64,000 nucleotides of DNA, from NCBI GenBank assembly GCA_025358255.1, contig JANYKC010000028.1, positions 1 to 64,000 of the forward strand. Direction: 5' to 3'. Below are positions 26,387-34,107 of this stretch, piece after piece. Under the pieces are notes generated by a model. It made no database searches. It was not told the origin of the DNA and was given only the letters and a program-made list of their open reading frames with translations. Within the stretch, counting starts at the first letter, position 1; each line of letters begins with the position of its first letter. Made by a program: the position numbers and the translations under genes. This DNA is from Spirochaetaceae bacterium. GTDB lineage: Bacteria > Spirochaetota > Spirochaetia > Treponematales > Rectinemataceae.

Positions 26387-27853
26387 ATGCGCGCCTCAAC
26401 AGCGGGGCGCTGGGCCGAGGGTATCGGCGCCGGCGCTCTCATCGCCCTGGCGGGTCTCCTCCGTCCCGGTGACATGTCGTTCATGGCCCTTGGCTTCATG
26501 CCCCAGTCCCTGGTCGCCGTGGTCATGGCCGCCCTACTGGGCGCAGGGCCGGGGCTGGCCACCCTGGTGACGGGCCTCGCCGTGACCTGTTTCCTTCCCC
26601 TCATCGCGGGCCTCCTGGGCATCCATTCCACCGGACCGACCCCCTTGGCCCTGCTATCGGCAGCGCGCTTCCCCGTCGCCCTCGGCGTCGCCGGTGTCGC
26701 CGCGGCGGGCTTCCTCCGCGATTCCGACCGTCAGGCGATCGCCCGGCAGTTCGGCAGGATCGGGGACCTCACGAAGCGCCTTTCACGGCAGGAAAAGGTT
26801 GGCCTGGCCCTCAGCTCCCTGAATGAAGGCCTGGAAAGGCGCGTAGCCGGACAGCGGGACTCGATCTCCGCCCTTCATGCCCGGATCCGCAAGATGGACA
26901 GCCTGGACCTCGGTGTCGTCCTCTCCGGCCTCCTCGAAGCCGTGGAGGCCTTTTCCCAGGCCAGCGAGGCTGTCATCTTCGAGTTCGATCCCAAGCGGAA
27001 CATCCTTCGCCGCGCGGCCGGCATCGGGAAAGCGGCCGAGGAAAGCCTGAGCCTGGACGCCACGGTCGAGGGCTGGGCTTTCCGCAACGATTCCATCTTC
27101 ACGCTCAGGAAGCTCGACGACTACCTGGGCTTCGGCCGCACGGATACCAGTGGCGCCATACTCGCCTACCCCCTCAAGGCAGGAGACCTCCCCTGGGGAG
27201 TCCTCGCGGTCAGGGAAATGCCTTTCTACCGCTACAATCCCGTCACCGAGCGCAATCTCGAGGTTGTCATCGAACTGGCCTCCTCCTACGTGAAGAAGGC
27301 CGCGGACTTCAAGGACAAGATCCTCAGCCATCCCCTCAACGAGGTCACGGGCCTGCCGGGTTACGGGGAGCTCCTGCGGATGCTTGGCGAGGAGCTCACG
27401 AGGCGCACGGCGCGGCAACTGCCTGTCGCGGTCGTCCTTGTCGAACTCCTCGGCTTCGAGGACCTCGTGTTCGCGCATTCGGGGCTCAAGGCCTTCGAAC
27501 TGCTCAAGGAGCTGGTCGTCCAGGTGACCAAGGGCAACAACGCCTATGTCTTCCACGCCCGCGAGGACGGCCAGGTCGCCTTCCTCCTTCCCGACATCGA
27601 CCGCGAAGGGGCATCCCTCTTCTGCCTGGGCGTCTCCACGGCCGCGAGCGAGTTCCCCTGGCTCATAGACGGAAAGACGGTCTGCCTGGAACTGGCCTTC
27701 GGCATCTGCGCATGGCCGAACGCCCCCAAGGGCGGCCCCGGCGCGGCGGCCGGCCCTGTCCACCCCATAGACGCGGGAGGGCTCCTTTCGGAGGCCGAAT
27801 CCATCCTCGCGCTGTCCAAGAACGCCTTCCTGGAACACGGACGCTGCGAATGA
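26387..27853 (+). CDS. pelD: PelD-like membrane protein with GAF and degenerate GGDEF domains
   Basis: In Pel systems PelD is the inner-membrane receptor that switches on synthesis when c-di-GMP binds. This 488-residue protein has the same plan: about four membrane helices (10-110), a coiled linker, a GAF domain (about 165-305) and a C-terminal GGDEF-like domain beginning LNEVTGLPGYGELLRML. The GGDEF signature is replaced by Arg392-Glu-Asp-Gly-Gln, so it cannot make c-di-GMP. At the place of the RxxD inhibitory site the sequence reads Asn385-Ala-Tyr-Val388, so the canonical c-di-GMP site appears absent. I chose the ATG at 26387 (GGAG two bases ahead); the frame is open further upstream. Its stop overlaps the next gene by four bases, and pelF and pelG follow, which strongly supports the call. 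Confidence 0.8.
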   Translation: MRASTAGRWAEGIGAGALIALAGLLRPGDMSFMALGFMPQSLVAVVMAALLGAGPGLATLVTGLAVTCFLPLIAGLLGIHSTGPTPLALLSAARFPVALGVAGVAAAGFLRDSDRQAIARQFGRIGDLTKRLSRQEKVGLALSSLNEGLERRVAGQRDSISALHARIRKMDSLDLGVVLSGLLEAVEAFSQASEAVIFEFDPKRNILRRAAGIGKAAEESLSLDATVEGWAFRNDSIFTLRKLDDYLGFGRTDTSGAILAYPLKAGDLPWGVLAVREMPFYRYNPVTERNLEVVIELASSYVKKAADFKDKILSHPLNEVTGLPGYGELLRMLGEELTRRTARQLPVAVVLVELLGFEDLVFAHSGLKAFELLKELVVQVTKGNNAYVFHAREDGQVAFLLPDIDREGASLFCLGVSTAASEFPWLIDGKTVCLELAFGICAWPNAPKGGPGAAAGPVHPIDAGGLLSEAESILALSKNAFLEHGRCE

Positions 27854-28644
27854 GCGGTTTCGACTATATCCGCACAATGCGGAACTACTATCGGCCCCGC
27901 ACCCCGCGCGCGGCGATCATCGCGGCCCAGGAAGACCTCATCCCGATGGACGCCATCATCTACAAGGGCTCCTCGGTCAAGCCGCTCTTCGAGGAGCCCT
28001 ACGACCTCGAGGAGCTCGAGCGCATCCTCGCCCAGCGCAACCTCGCCTTCCCGGACGCGATGATACTCTCGGAGATCTTCGCCGCGATGACACGCGAGAC
28101 CGACAAGGAACGCGCGCTTTTCGCGGCGGAGAGCCTCACGATGCTGGAAAACCGCTGGGCGAAAAAGGTCGAGGACCTGCGCGCCATGCTCGACGGGACG
28201 GAAAAAACCGACGGCGGCTCAGGCGCAAACGGCGCGGCCGGCGACGGCGACCACGACAAGAAGGCCTTCGACCTGGCCCGCGCGCTCTTCGAGCAGGCCT
28301 TGGTCACGGGGAGGAGCGCCCCTATCCGCAACTATTACCTGCGTGAGTCCTACTATGTCCTCTCCCACCGCGAATGGACCCTCCACCGGGACGAGGCTTT
28401 CAACCTCCGCATCCGCTGCCTCATGGGCATAGGCCTCCTGGACCAGGCCGAGGCCGAGATCGTGGCCGAGCTCGCCCTCACCCCCAGCGGAGGGACCAAT
28501 CCTGTCCTCATCGCGCTCGCTGTCGAGACGGCCTACCTCCGGAAGGACCTGCGCGCGATCCGCGGATTCCTGTCCCACATGGACCTGGCCTCGACAGGCC
28601 TCTCGCCGGAGCTCATCGCTGTCCTGGGGACCTGGCAGGCCTAG
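27850..28644 (+). CDS. PelE-like helical-repeat protein
   Basis: A 264-residue soluble-looking protein between pelD and pelF, the position of pelE. It is largely helical; the C-terminal third (FNLRIRCLMGIGLLDQAEAE, then LIALAVETAYLRKDLRAIRG) resembles TPR units, as in PelE. Unlike Pseudomonas PelE it has no visible membrane helices. A Gly/Ala/Asp-rich linker lies at about 118-135. The ATG overlaps the pelD stop (ATGA), and only four bases separate it from pelF. It probably bridges PelD and PelF in the synthase complex; this rests on position and helical character, not on clear family motifs. Confidence 0.6.
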   Translation: MSGFDYIRTMRNYYRPRTPRAAIIAAQEDLIPMDAIIYKGSSVKPLFEEPYDLEELERILAQRNLAFPDAMILSEIFAAMTRETDKERALFAAESLTMLENRWAKKVEDLRAMLDGTEKTDGGSGANGAAGDGDHDKKAFDLARALFEQALVTGRSAPIRNYYLRESYYVLSHREWTLHRDEAFNLRIRCLMGIGLLDQAEAEIVAELALTPSGGTNPVLIALAVETAYLRKDLRAIRGFLSHMDLASTGLSPELIAVLGTWQA

Positions 28645-28648
28645 GGAG

Positions 28649-30088
28649 ATGCGTGTCTGCCTGGTCATAGAGGGCTCCTACCCCTTCATCACCGGGGGCG
28701 TGTCCTCCTGGGTCCACGAGCTCATCTCGGGCCTTCCCCAGATCGAGTTCGTCCTCTTCACCTTCTCCCCCGAGGCCGGCCAGAAACTCCGCTACACCCT
28801 TCCTCCCAACATCGTGGGCATCACCGACGTCGTGCTCTCGAAGCCTCCCCCCGCAAGGGCCGCACGCGCCTCTTTCGCCGAGCGCCGGCTCGAAAGGCAG
28901 GCCAAGGGAAAACGCGCTCGCGACAGCCGGATACTGGGCATCCTCGAGTCCCACGTGCGCATGTTCTCCGGCAGCGGGCCGGACCTCGACAAGCTCATAG
29001 CCCGGATTCCCGAAGGCCATTCCATCCATCGCGAGGCCGTCCTCGACCGGCGAGCATGGAATTTCATGAAGGGGCAGAACCGCCTGCGCAATCCCCTCTA
29101 TGCCTTCTCCGACTATGTGTGGGCCTGGAAAAGCGCCCACGACCTTGTCTTCAATGTCCTGGCCGCCGTCCCTCCCGAAGCCGATGTCTACCACTCCCTT
29201 TCCACGGGCTTCGCCGGCCTTGCCGCCCTCGCCGCCAAGCTCCGGCGGGGGAAGCCCTTCCTCCTCACCGAGCACGGCCTCTACCACAAGGAGAGGGAGA
29301 TCGAGATCCGCAAGGCGGGCTTTGTCCGCGGCTACCAGCGCGACCTCTGGATCCGCCTCTACAACCGCATCGCCGGGATCTGCTACGAGAACGCCGACCT
29401 GTGCACCTCGCTATTCGAGGAGAACCGCGGATACCAGCTGGCATTGGGCGCGACGGCGGAGCGCACGGTCGTCATCCCCAACGGCATCGACGTGGCGCGC
29501 TATTCGGTGGTCCGCGAGCCGCGTCCCGAAGGCTTCCATGTCGGCTTCATCGGCCGCATCGTGCCGATCAAGGACGTGAAGACCTTCATCGTCGCGGCGA
29601 AGCTGGTCCTCGAGCGCGTGCCCGATGCCCGCTTCTACCTTGTGGGGCCCGACGACGAGGACCCGGAATACGACAAGGAATGCCGCCGCCTGGCCGCCGA
29701 CCTCAAAATAGAGGACCGCCTCACTTTCACCGGCAGGGCGGATGTGCGCGAGTACTACAAGTTCGTCAATGTGGTCGTCCTCACGAGCGTGCGGGAAGCC
29801 CAGCCCCTCGTCATCCTGGAGGCCTACGCGGCGGGAATTCCCTGCGTCTCGACCGATGTGGGGAATGTGTCCGAACTCCTCGAGGGCGACCGCCGCTTCA
29901 TGGCTCCGCCCAAGGACGGGGCCAAGATCGCCGAGGCGATCATCTTTGTCCACGACAATCCCGAAGAGATGGCGCGCATAGCCGCGCGGAACCGCGGCAG
30001 GACCATAGAGACCTACGAGAAGAAGGACCTCCTGTCTCGCTATGGAAGCCTCTATTCACGGTTCGCGCCTCCCGCGGGACAGCCCTGA
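28649..30088 (+). CDS. pelF: Pel polysaccharide glycosyltransferase PelF
   Basis: PelF is the cytoplasmic GT4-family polymerase of Pel polysaccharide. The 479-residue protein starts with the very characteristic VCLVIEGSYPFITGGVSSWV, followed by FLLTEHGLYHKERE and VIPNGIDVARY. The C-terminal GT-B donor domain has GFIGRIVPIKDVKTFI and the EX7E motif at Glu383 and Glu391 (EAQPLVILE). The donor in Pseudomonas is a UDP-linked N-acetylgalactosamine or galactosamine precursor; here the sugar is not known. The ribosome site GGGAG abuts the ATG. It overlaps pelG by one base (TGATG). This is the most confident Pel assignment in the window. Confidence 0.93.
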   Translation: MRVCLVIEGSYPFITGGVSSWVHELISGLPQIEFVLFTFSPEAGQKLRYTLPPNIVGITDVVLSKPPPARAARASFAERRLERQAKGKRARDSRILGILESHVRMFSGSGPDLDKLIARIPEGHSIHREAVLDRRAWNFMKGQNRLRNPLYAFSDYVWAWKSAHDLVFNVLAAVPPEADVYHSLSTGFAGLAALAAKLRRGKPFLLTEHGLYHKEREIEIRKAGFVRGYQRDLWIRLYNRIAGICYENADLCTSLFEENRGYQLALGATAERTVVIPNGIDVARYSVVREPRPEGFHVGFIGRIVPIKDVKTFIVAAKLVLERVPDARFYLVGPDDEDPEYDKECRRLAADLKIEDRLTFTGRADVREYYKFVNVVVLTSVREAQPLVILEAYAAGIPCVSTDVGNVSELLEGDRRFMAPPKDGAKIAEAIIFVHDNPEEMARIAARNRGRTIETYEKKDLLSRYGSLYSRFAPPAGQP

Positions 30089-31485
30089 TGGCCGGCATAG
30101 GCTTCGAGCTCCGGAAACTGGTCCAGACGAGGACGCTGCGTGGTGTCCTTGGCGCGGCATTTTCCGGAACCCTCATCGTGGCGGGTCCCTGGCTCGTCTC
30201 GGCGGCGAGCATGGCCGCGGTGCAGCGCCTGCCCTTCTTCTCGGCGCCAGGCATCGGCTTCGAGTTCACCGGCGCCATGGTCTGGGCCTTCGCCCTCTCG
30301 ATCTGCCTTACCGCGGGGCCGCTGTACATCTTCGTCCGCTTTTCGGCCGACCTCATCTACGAGAACAAGAAGGGCGAGGCCGCGACCCTCCTCCTCCGTT
30401 TCGCCGCCATCCAGGCCCTCGCCTCCCTGCCGCTGGGCCTTGCCTTTTCCCTCGTCCTTGTGAAGCCTGGCGCGGTGGGAGGCCTTGCGCTCAGGCTGGC
30501 CTTCACCTTCCTTTTCATGGCGGTGAACACCCTCTGGGCCGCGATGATGACGGCCACCGTGATCCGGCGGCATGGCGGCATCCTGGCCGCCTACGGCACC
30601 GGCATGGTCCTCATGTTCTTCCTGGCCCGGGCCCTCGGGCCCTTGCTGGGAGCGCCTGGAGCCATCTTCGCCCTCGCCGCCGGCTTTGCCCTCACGGGAT
30701 TGCTTCTCATCGCCATGAGCCTGGCCTCCCTCGGCCGCGCGCCGCTTGCGGGCGCCTGGAAGAGCTACCTGGACTACTGGAACAGGTACCGCTACCTCGC
30801 GCTGGCGGGAACCTTCTATTCCATGGCCACCTGGATCGACAAGGCGGTGCTCAGCCTCGGCGGACAGGGGTCGGCGGCGCCAGGCACGTGGTTTTTCCTC
30901 AATCCTTCCTATGACAATGCCTTTTACTACGCCAACCTCGCCATGATACCCGGCCTCGTGTTCTGGACGATCTCGACGGAGACCGAGTTCCACCTCTCGC
31001 TCCGGCGCTTCCTCACCTGGCTCGGACGGCGCAGGTTGCCCGACATCGAATTGGCCAAGGACAACCTGGCCTCCGGCTTCGGGAGGCTCCTGGCCCGCCA
31101 GACCCTTTTCCAGGCCCTCCTTGCCTTCGCCCTCGCGTTGCTCTCCCCTGAACTCTCCACGCTGCTTGGTTTCGAGCCGGCGATCTTCCTCCGCCTCCTT
31201 GCGGCAGGTGTCTTCCAGCTCGTGTTCCTGACCGGCCTCAACCTTCTCTTCTACCTTGAGCTCTACCGCTACGCGGCCCTTTCGGCCTTTGTCTTCGCCG
31301 CCCTCAATTTCGCCTTCTCCCTCCTAATCGTGCTTTCCGGCAAGGGGCGCGAACTGGCCGGCTTCCCCCACCTCGCCTCATGCGCGATCGCCTCCGTCCT
31401 GGCGCTGGCGCTCGGAAGGTACGGGCTTGGGATGTTCGACCGCATTGTCTTCCTGCGCGCGACGGGGGACCGCTACGGGACCTGA
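30088..31485 (+). CDS. pelG: Pel exopolysaccharide exporter PelG
   Basis: A 465-residue, twelve-helix inner-membrane protein of the MOP/flippase superfamily. The start MAGIGFELRKLVQTRTLRGV and the next segment FSGTLIVAGPWLVS are diagnostic for PelG, which moves the growing polymer across the inner membrane with PelD, PelE and PelF. The frame is open far upstream, but the true start is the ATG at 30088, which overlaps the pelF stop. It ends the operon; hairpins at 31559-31614 and 31849-31910 follow. No pelA, pelB or pelC homologue is recognised by sequence nearby. Confidence 0.92.
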   Translation: MAGIGFELRKLVQTRTLRGVLGAAFSGTLIVAGPWLVSAASMAAVQRLPFFSAPGIGFEFTGAMVWAFALSICLTAGPLYIFVRFSADLIYENKKGEAATLLLRFAAIQALASLPLGLAFSLVLVKPGAVGGLALRLAFTFLFMAVNTLWAAMMTATVIRRHGGILAAYGTGMVLMFFLARALGPLLGAPGAIFALAAGFALTGLLLIAMSLASLGRAPLAGAWKSYLDYWNRYRYLALAGTFYSMATWIDKAVLSLGGQGSAAPGTWFFLNPSYDNAFYYANLAMIPGLVFWTISTETEFHLSLRRFLTWLGRRRLPDIELAKDNLASGFGRLLARQTLFQALLAFALALLSPELSTLLGFEPAIFLRLLAAGVFQLVFLTGLNLLFYLELYRYAALSAFVFAALNFAFSLLIVLSGKGRELAGFPHLASCAIASVLALALGRYGLGMFDRIVFLRATGDRYGT

Positions 31486-31558
31486 ACGAGCCTTCCCCCA
31501 ATCCAATACCTACTAGTTGCTTTCTCGAACCTTCAAATGACGGCATAGCGCGGGTCCT

Positions 31559-31614
31559 GGCGGGGGGAAGCGCGTGGGGTCCTCGCAGGCTCGGCCCGCG
31601 CTCTTTCCCCCGCC
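31559..31614 (+). terminator. Hairpin downstream of pelG
   Basis: GC-rich arms (GGCGGGGGGAAGCGCG at 31559-31574 and CGCGCTCTTTCCCCCGCC at 31597-31614) pair with small internal bulges, 74 bases after the pelG stop. There is no T run. It may stop or stabilise the pel mRNA. Confidence 0.4.
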
Positions 31615-31637
31615 ACCCGCCGCGCTCCGGTGTGCTG

Positions 31638-31825
31638 CATGAATGATGACGGGGTTCAACCCTTGGAAACCTGCTGCCAGGGCGGGCTACTGGGGGCCGA
31701 GTCCGCCCCGGGCGGGCGCTTCCATGGGTAGGGGGCGAGGCGTAGCCACCATTAAAGGCCACGTGTGCCCAATAGTGACTGCAAAAAAAAGGACCTTTGC
31801 GTTGGTTGAACCCCGTGGCATTCAT
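31638..31825. repeat. 188-bp segment with terminal inverted repeats
   Basis: The segment is bounded by inverted arms: CATGAAT and ACGGGGTTCAACC on the left (31638-31661) and GGTTGAACCCCGT and ATTCATG on the right (31804-31825). The 13-base inner arms are exact complements. The interior contains further GC-rich complementary stretches and an A8 run. It encodes nothing convincing. It occupies most of the 466-base gap between pelG and the lipoprotein gene and could be a miniature inverted-repeat element or a structured RNA. Confidence 0.55.
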
Positions 31826-31848
31826 GGAAGGTTCAGCAGCGCGGCGGG

Positions 31849-31910
31849 TGGACAGGCGAACGGGGGTGATCCGCCTCGCGCGCTGCGGATCACCCCCGTT
31901 CGCTTGTCCA
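31849..31910. terminator. Long hairpin between convergent genes
   Basis: Two 26-base arms (31849-31874 and 31885-31910) are complementary except for one G-T type mismatch, with a 10-base loop. It lies 42 bases after the stop of the minus-strand lipoprotein gene and also downstream of pelG, so it can serve both. It lacks a T run on either side. Confidence 0.6.
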
Positions 31911-31951
31911 GGTCCCGCCTAATGCCGCTTATGAAGGTCCAAGGGGGGCAC

Positions 31952-33967
31952 TCACCAGCTCGAGGTGCTCGAGCTGATGGCGTTGTACTGCGCCAGGACC
32001 TCGGCGGCGGTCATCGCGGTCGCGCGCACGTTGGCGCCCACGATCTTGCCGTCGAAGCCGAAGTAGCCCCAGGTCGTGTTGTAGATCGAGGGAAGCTGGG
32101 AGCCGATGAGGACGTCGGTGGAGAGGCCCGTGTCGCGCACGCCGGACGCGGTGGTGCTCATGGTGCCGCTGGCCGAGAGCTGCCCGTTCAGGTAAAGGTT
32201 GATCTTCTTCGTGCCGGTGTCCCAAGTAGCGGCAAGATAGTACCAATTATTTGTTTTCAGGTTCTTGGCAGTGCCCACCATGTCGTAGGTGTTGCCTGTG
32301 CCCTTGGCGTCCAGGACTATCGCGAACTGCCCCGTCGAGCCCCAGCCCTGGAGGGAGAAGCACTCGTCGCTGAAATCGACCTTGAGGCCCTTGTGGACGA
32401 TGCCCGCGGTGTCCGTCATCTTGTTGATGTAGATCCAGGCCTCGACAGTCCCCTTCTGGGAGAGGTCGAGGGTGACGGTCGCCGGCGTGCCGGCGACCTG
32501 GGCGCCGTTGAAGGTGTACGCGGCGGTCCCGCTGGACATCAGGTTGGAATTCGCGGTGAGCGCGGCCGGTGCCGCGACGAGGGTCTGGCTGGCCGCGCCT
32601 TCGGTGATCGAGGTGTAGAGGGTTCCCAGGTCGCCGAAGCCGGCGGCGTCCACGGTGGCGACCGCGAAGGGAAGGGTCCCCGTCGCCGGCGTCACCTGCT
32701 GGGTCCTCGTGAAGACGGCCGCCGTCGCGTCCCCCGCGAGCACCTCATCGTCGCTGCCGGTGGGGATATAGATCGTGGACGTGTCCCAGGAGGCCAGGCT
32801 CACCTGGTCGCTGTCGAGCTGGGTGAGGAGGAAGTCCTTCTTGCCGGCGATGTTCACCACGCGGGTCTGCATGTTCGTCTTGACCGCGCCGGTCGAGAGC
32901 TTGGGCGTCAGCTTGTCCGAATTGAGGGAATAGATGACCTGCTGGCGCAAGACGGATTCGGCGAGGGTGTCGAAGACGGAACCCACGAGGACGGTCTGCA
33001 GCGTGCTCGTGAAGCCGCCGCCGGTCGTGGTGAGGGTATTGATGGTCTTCTCGAAGCTCGCGGTGTAGGAGGTGTAGGAGGAAGCCGACAGCAGCTCGGT
33101 ATAGTAGCGGATGCCGAGGATGGTCTGCTGGCTCGAGCCCGTCCAGAACCAGAAGCTGTAGGACTTGGCAGGGGACACCCAGTACATCACGACGGACGAG
33201 TATTGGACGCTCGAATCGGTGGTGGCCTTGGGAAGGAAGGCCTGGGAAAGGTCCAGGGAACCGGTGATGGCGAAGGGCGCGGGATCGAGGAGGGGACCGC
33301 CGGCGAGGGAGGACGAGACGATGGTCTCGTTGCGCGTGCTGCCATCCCTGAAGGTGAGGACCATCCGCACTCGTGCGCCCTGGTCCTGGCTGAGGTAGTC
33401 ATTGGTCCCGAGGACCCAGGCGCCGCCCACCTGCTTGACGATGGGATCAGCGATATTCCACGTGCCGTCGTAGGTGGTGCCGGTGTTCCACGGGGTGGCG
33501 GCGGCATTGAGGCCAACGTCCTGGACGTAGTATTCCTCGACGTAGTTCTTTCGCACGTCGGTGGAGGGGAAGGTCGTGGTCACCGTAACGTCATAGACCT
33601 TGGTGCCGGCCGGGGCTCCCGCGACCGGGGTCGCCGCGAAGCTCGAAGTCTGGCCGGGCTCGGGATAGTCGGGGATCGATGTGGCGGTCGTGAGGGATGC
33701 GAAACCAAGGTTGGACCAGGTGGGCTGGTTCACCGGCACTGTCGCCCTGGAGGCGGCAGGCTCCGCGGCGGCGCCGAAGGGCGTAAGGGCCCGGACCCCG
33801 CGGTTGAAGCCGCCGGGAGCCCCCGCGCGCTCGGCATAGTAGCTCGACATGAATCCGCCCTGGAAAAGCGACATGTCGGTGTAGTCCAGGGTCGGAACAC
33901 CGCTCGCGATGGTACAGGAAGCGAGGAGGAGGGAAAAAGCGAAGAAAGCCGGATAAAGCCTCTTCAT
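31952..33967 (-). CDS. Exported lipoprotein with C-terminal LamG-like domain
   Basis: The 671-residue product starts with a lipoprotein signal (MKRLYPAFFAFSLLLASC, lipobox LASC, Cys18). The middle is rich in Thr/Ser and beta-strands with no recognised family. Residues of about 470-660 form a LamG/concanavalin-like sandwich (GTVEAWIYINKMTD, NNWYYLAATWDTGTKKINLY, LNGQLSASG, GFDGKIVGANV), a fold that often binds sugars or glycans. It would be anchored in the outer or inner membrane facing outward. It follows the TPR/barrel gene but has its own strong promoter at 34049-34077. The link to the neighbouring Pel-type genes is by position only. Confidence 0.75.
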   Translation of the reverse strand: MKRLYPAFFAFSLLLASCTIASGVPTLDYTDMSLFQGGFMSSYYAERAGAPGGFNRGVRALTPFGAAAEPAASRATVPVNQPTWSNLGFASLTTATSIPDYPEPGQTSSFAATPVAGAPAGTKVYDVTVTTTFPSTDVRKNYVEEYYVQDVGLNAAATPWNTGTTYDGTWNIADPIVKQVGGAWVLGTNDYLSQDQGARVRMVLTFRDGSTRNETIVSSSLAGGPLLDPAPFAITGSLDLSQAFLPKATTDSSVQYSSVVMYWVSPAKSYSFWFWTGSSQQTILGIRYYTELLSASSYTSYTASFEKTINTLTTTGGGFTSTLQTVLVGSVFDTLAESVLRQQVIYSLNSDKLTPKLSTGAVKTNMQTRVVNIAGKKDFLLTQLDSDQVSLASWDTSTIYIPTGSDDEVLAGDATAAVFTRTQQVTPATGTLPFAVATVDAAGFGDLGTLYTSITEGAASQTLVAAPAALTANSNLMSSGTAAYTFNGAQVAGTPATVTLDLSQKGTVEAWIYINKMTDTAGIVHKGLKVDFSDECFSLQGWGSTGQFAIVLDAKGTGNTYDMVGTAKNLKTNNWYYLAATWDTGTKKINLYLNGQLSASGTMSTTASGVRDTGLSTDVLIGSQLPSIYNTTWGYFGFDGKIVGANVRATAMTAAEVLAQYNAISSSTSSW

Positions 33968-34048
33968 GGGATACCTCTATAGTTGGCGGACGGAAACCCG
34001 CCTGGATGGCCGACCATGTCGGAGATTTTTAAAACATAGGTTTTCAAT

Positions 34049-34083
34049 AATATACCACTTGGCGAGGCAAATATCAATATTTG
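34049..34083 (-). promoter_or_regulatory. Strong promoter with palindrome over the -35 box
   Basis: Minus-strand TTGATA (34077-34072) and TATATT (34054-34049) are spaced by 17 bases. A 16-bp palindrome CAAATATCAATATTTG (34068-34083) covers the -35 box and is a candidate operator. The promoter serves the LamG lipoprotein gene, leaving a leader of about 75 bases. Confidence 0.6.
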
Positions 34084-34107
34084 GCACAGCAAAGCGGCAC
34101 AGGGAGG

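Noticed and set aside
29056-30087. Upstream extension of pelG
   Set aside because: It overlaps pelF in another frame; the true PelG start motif begins at 30088.
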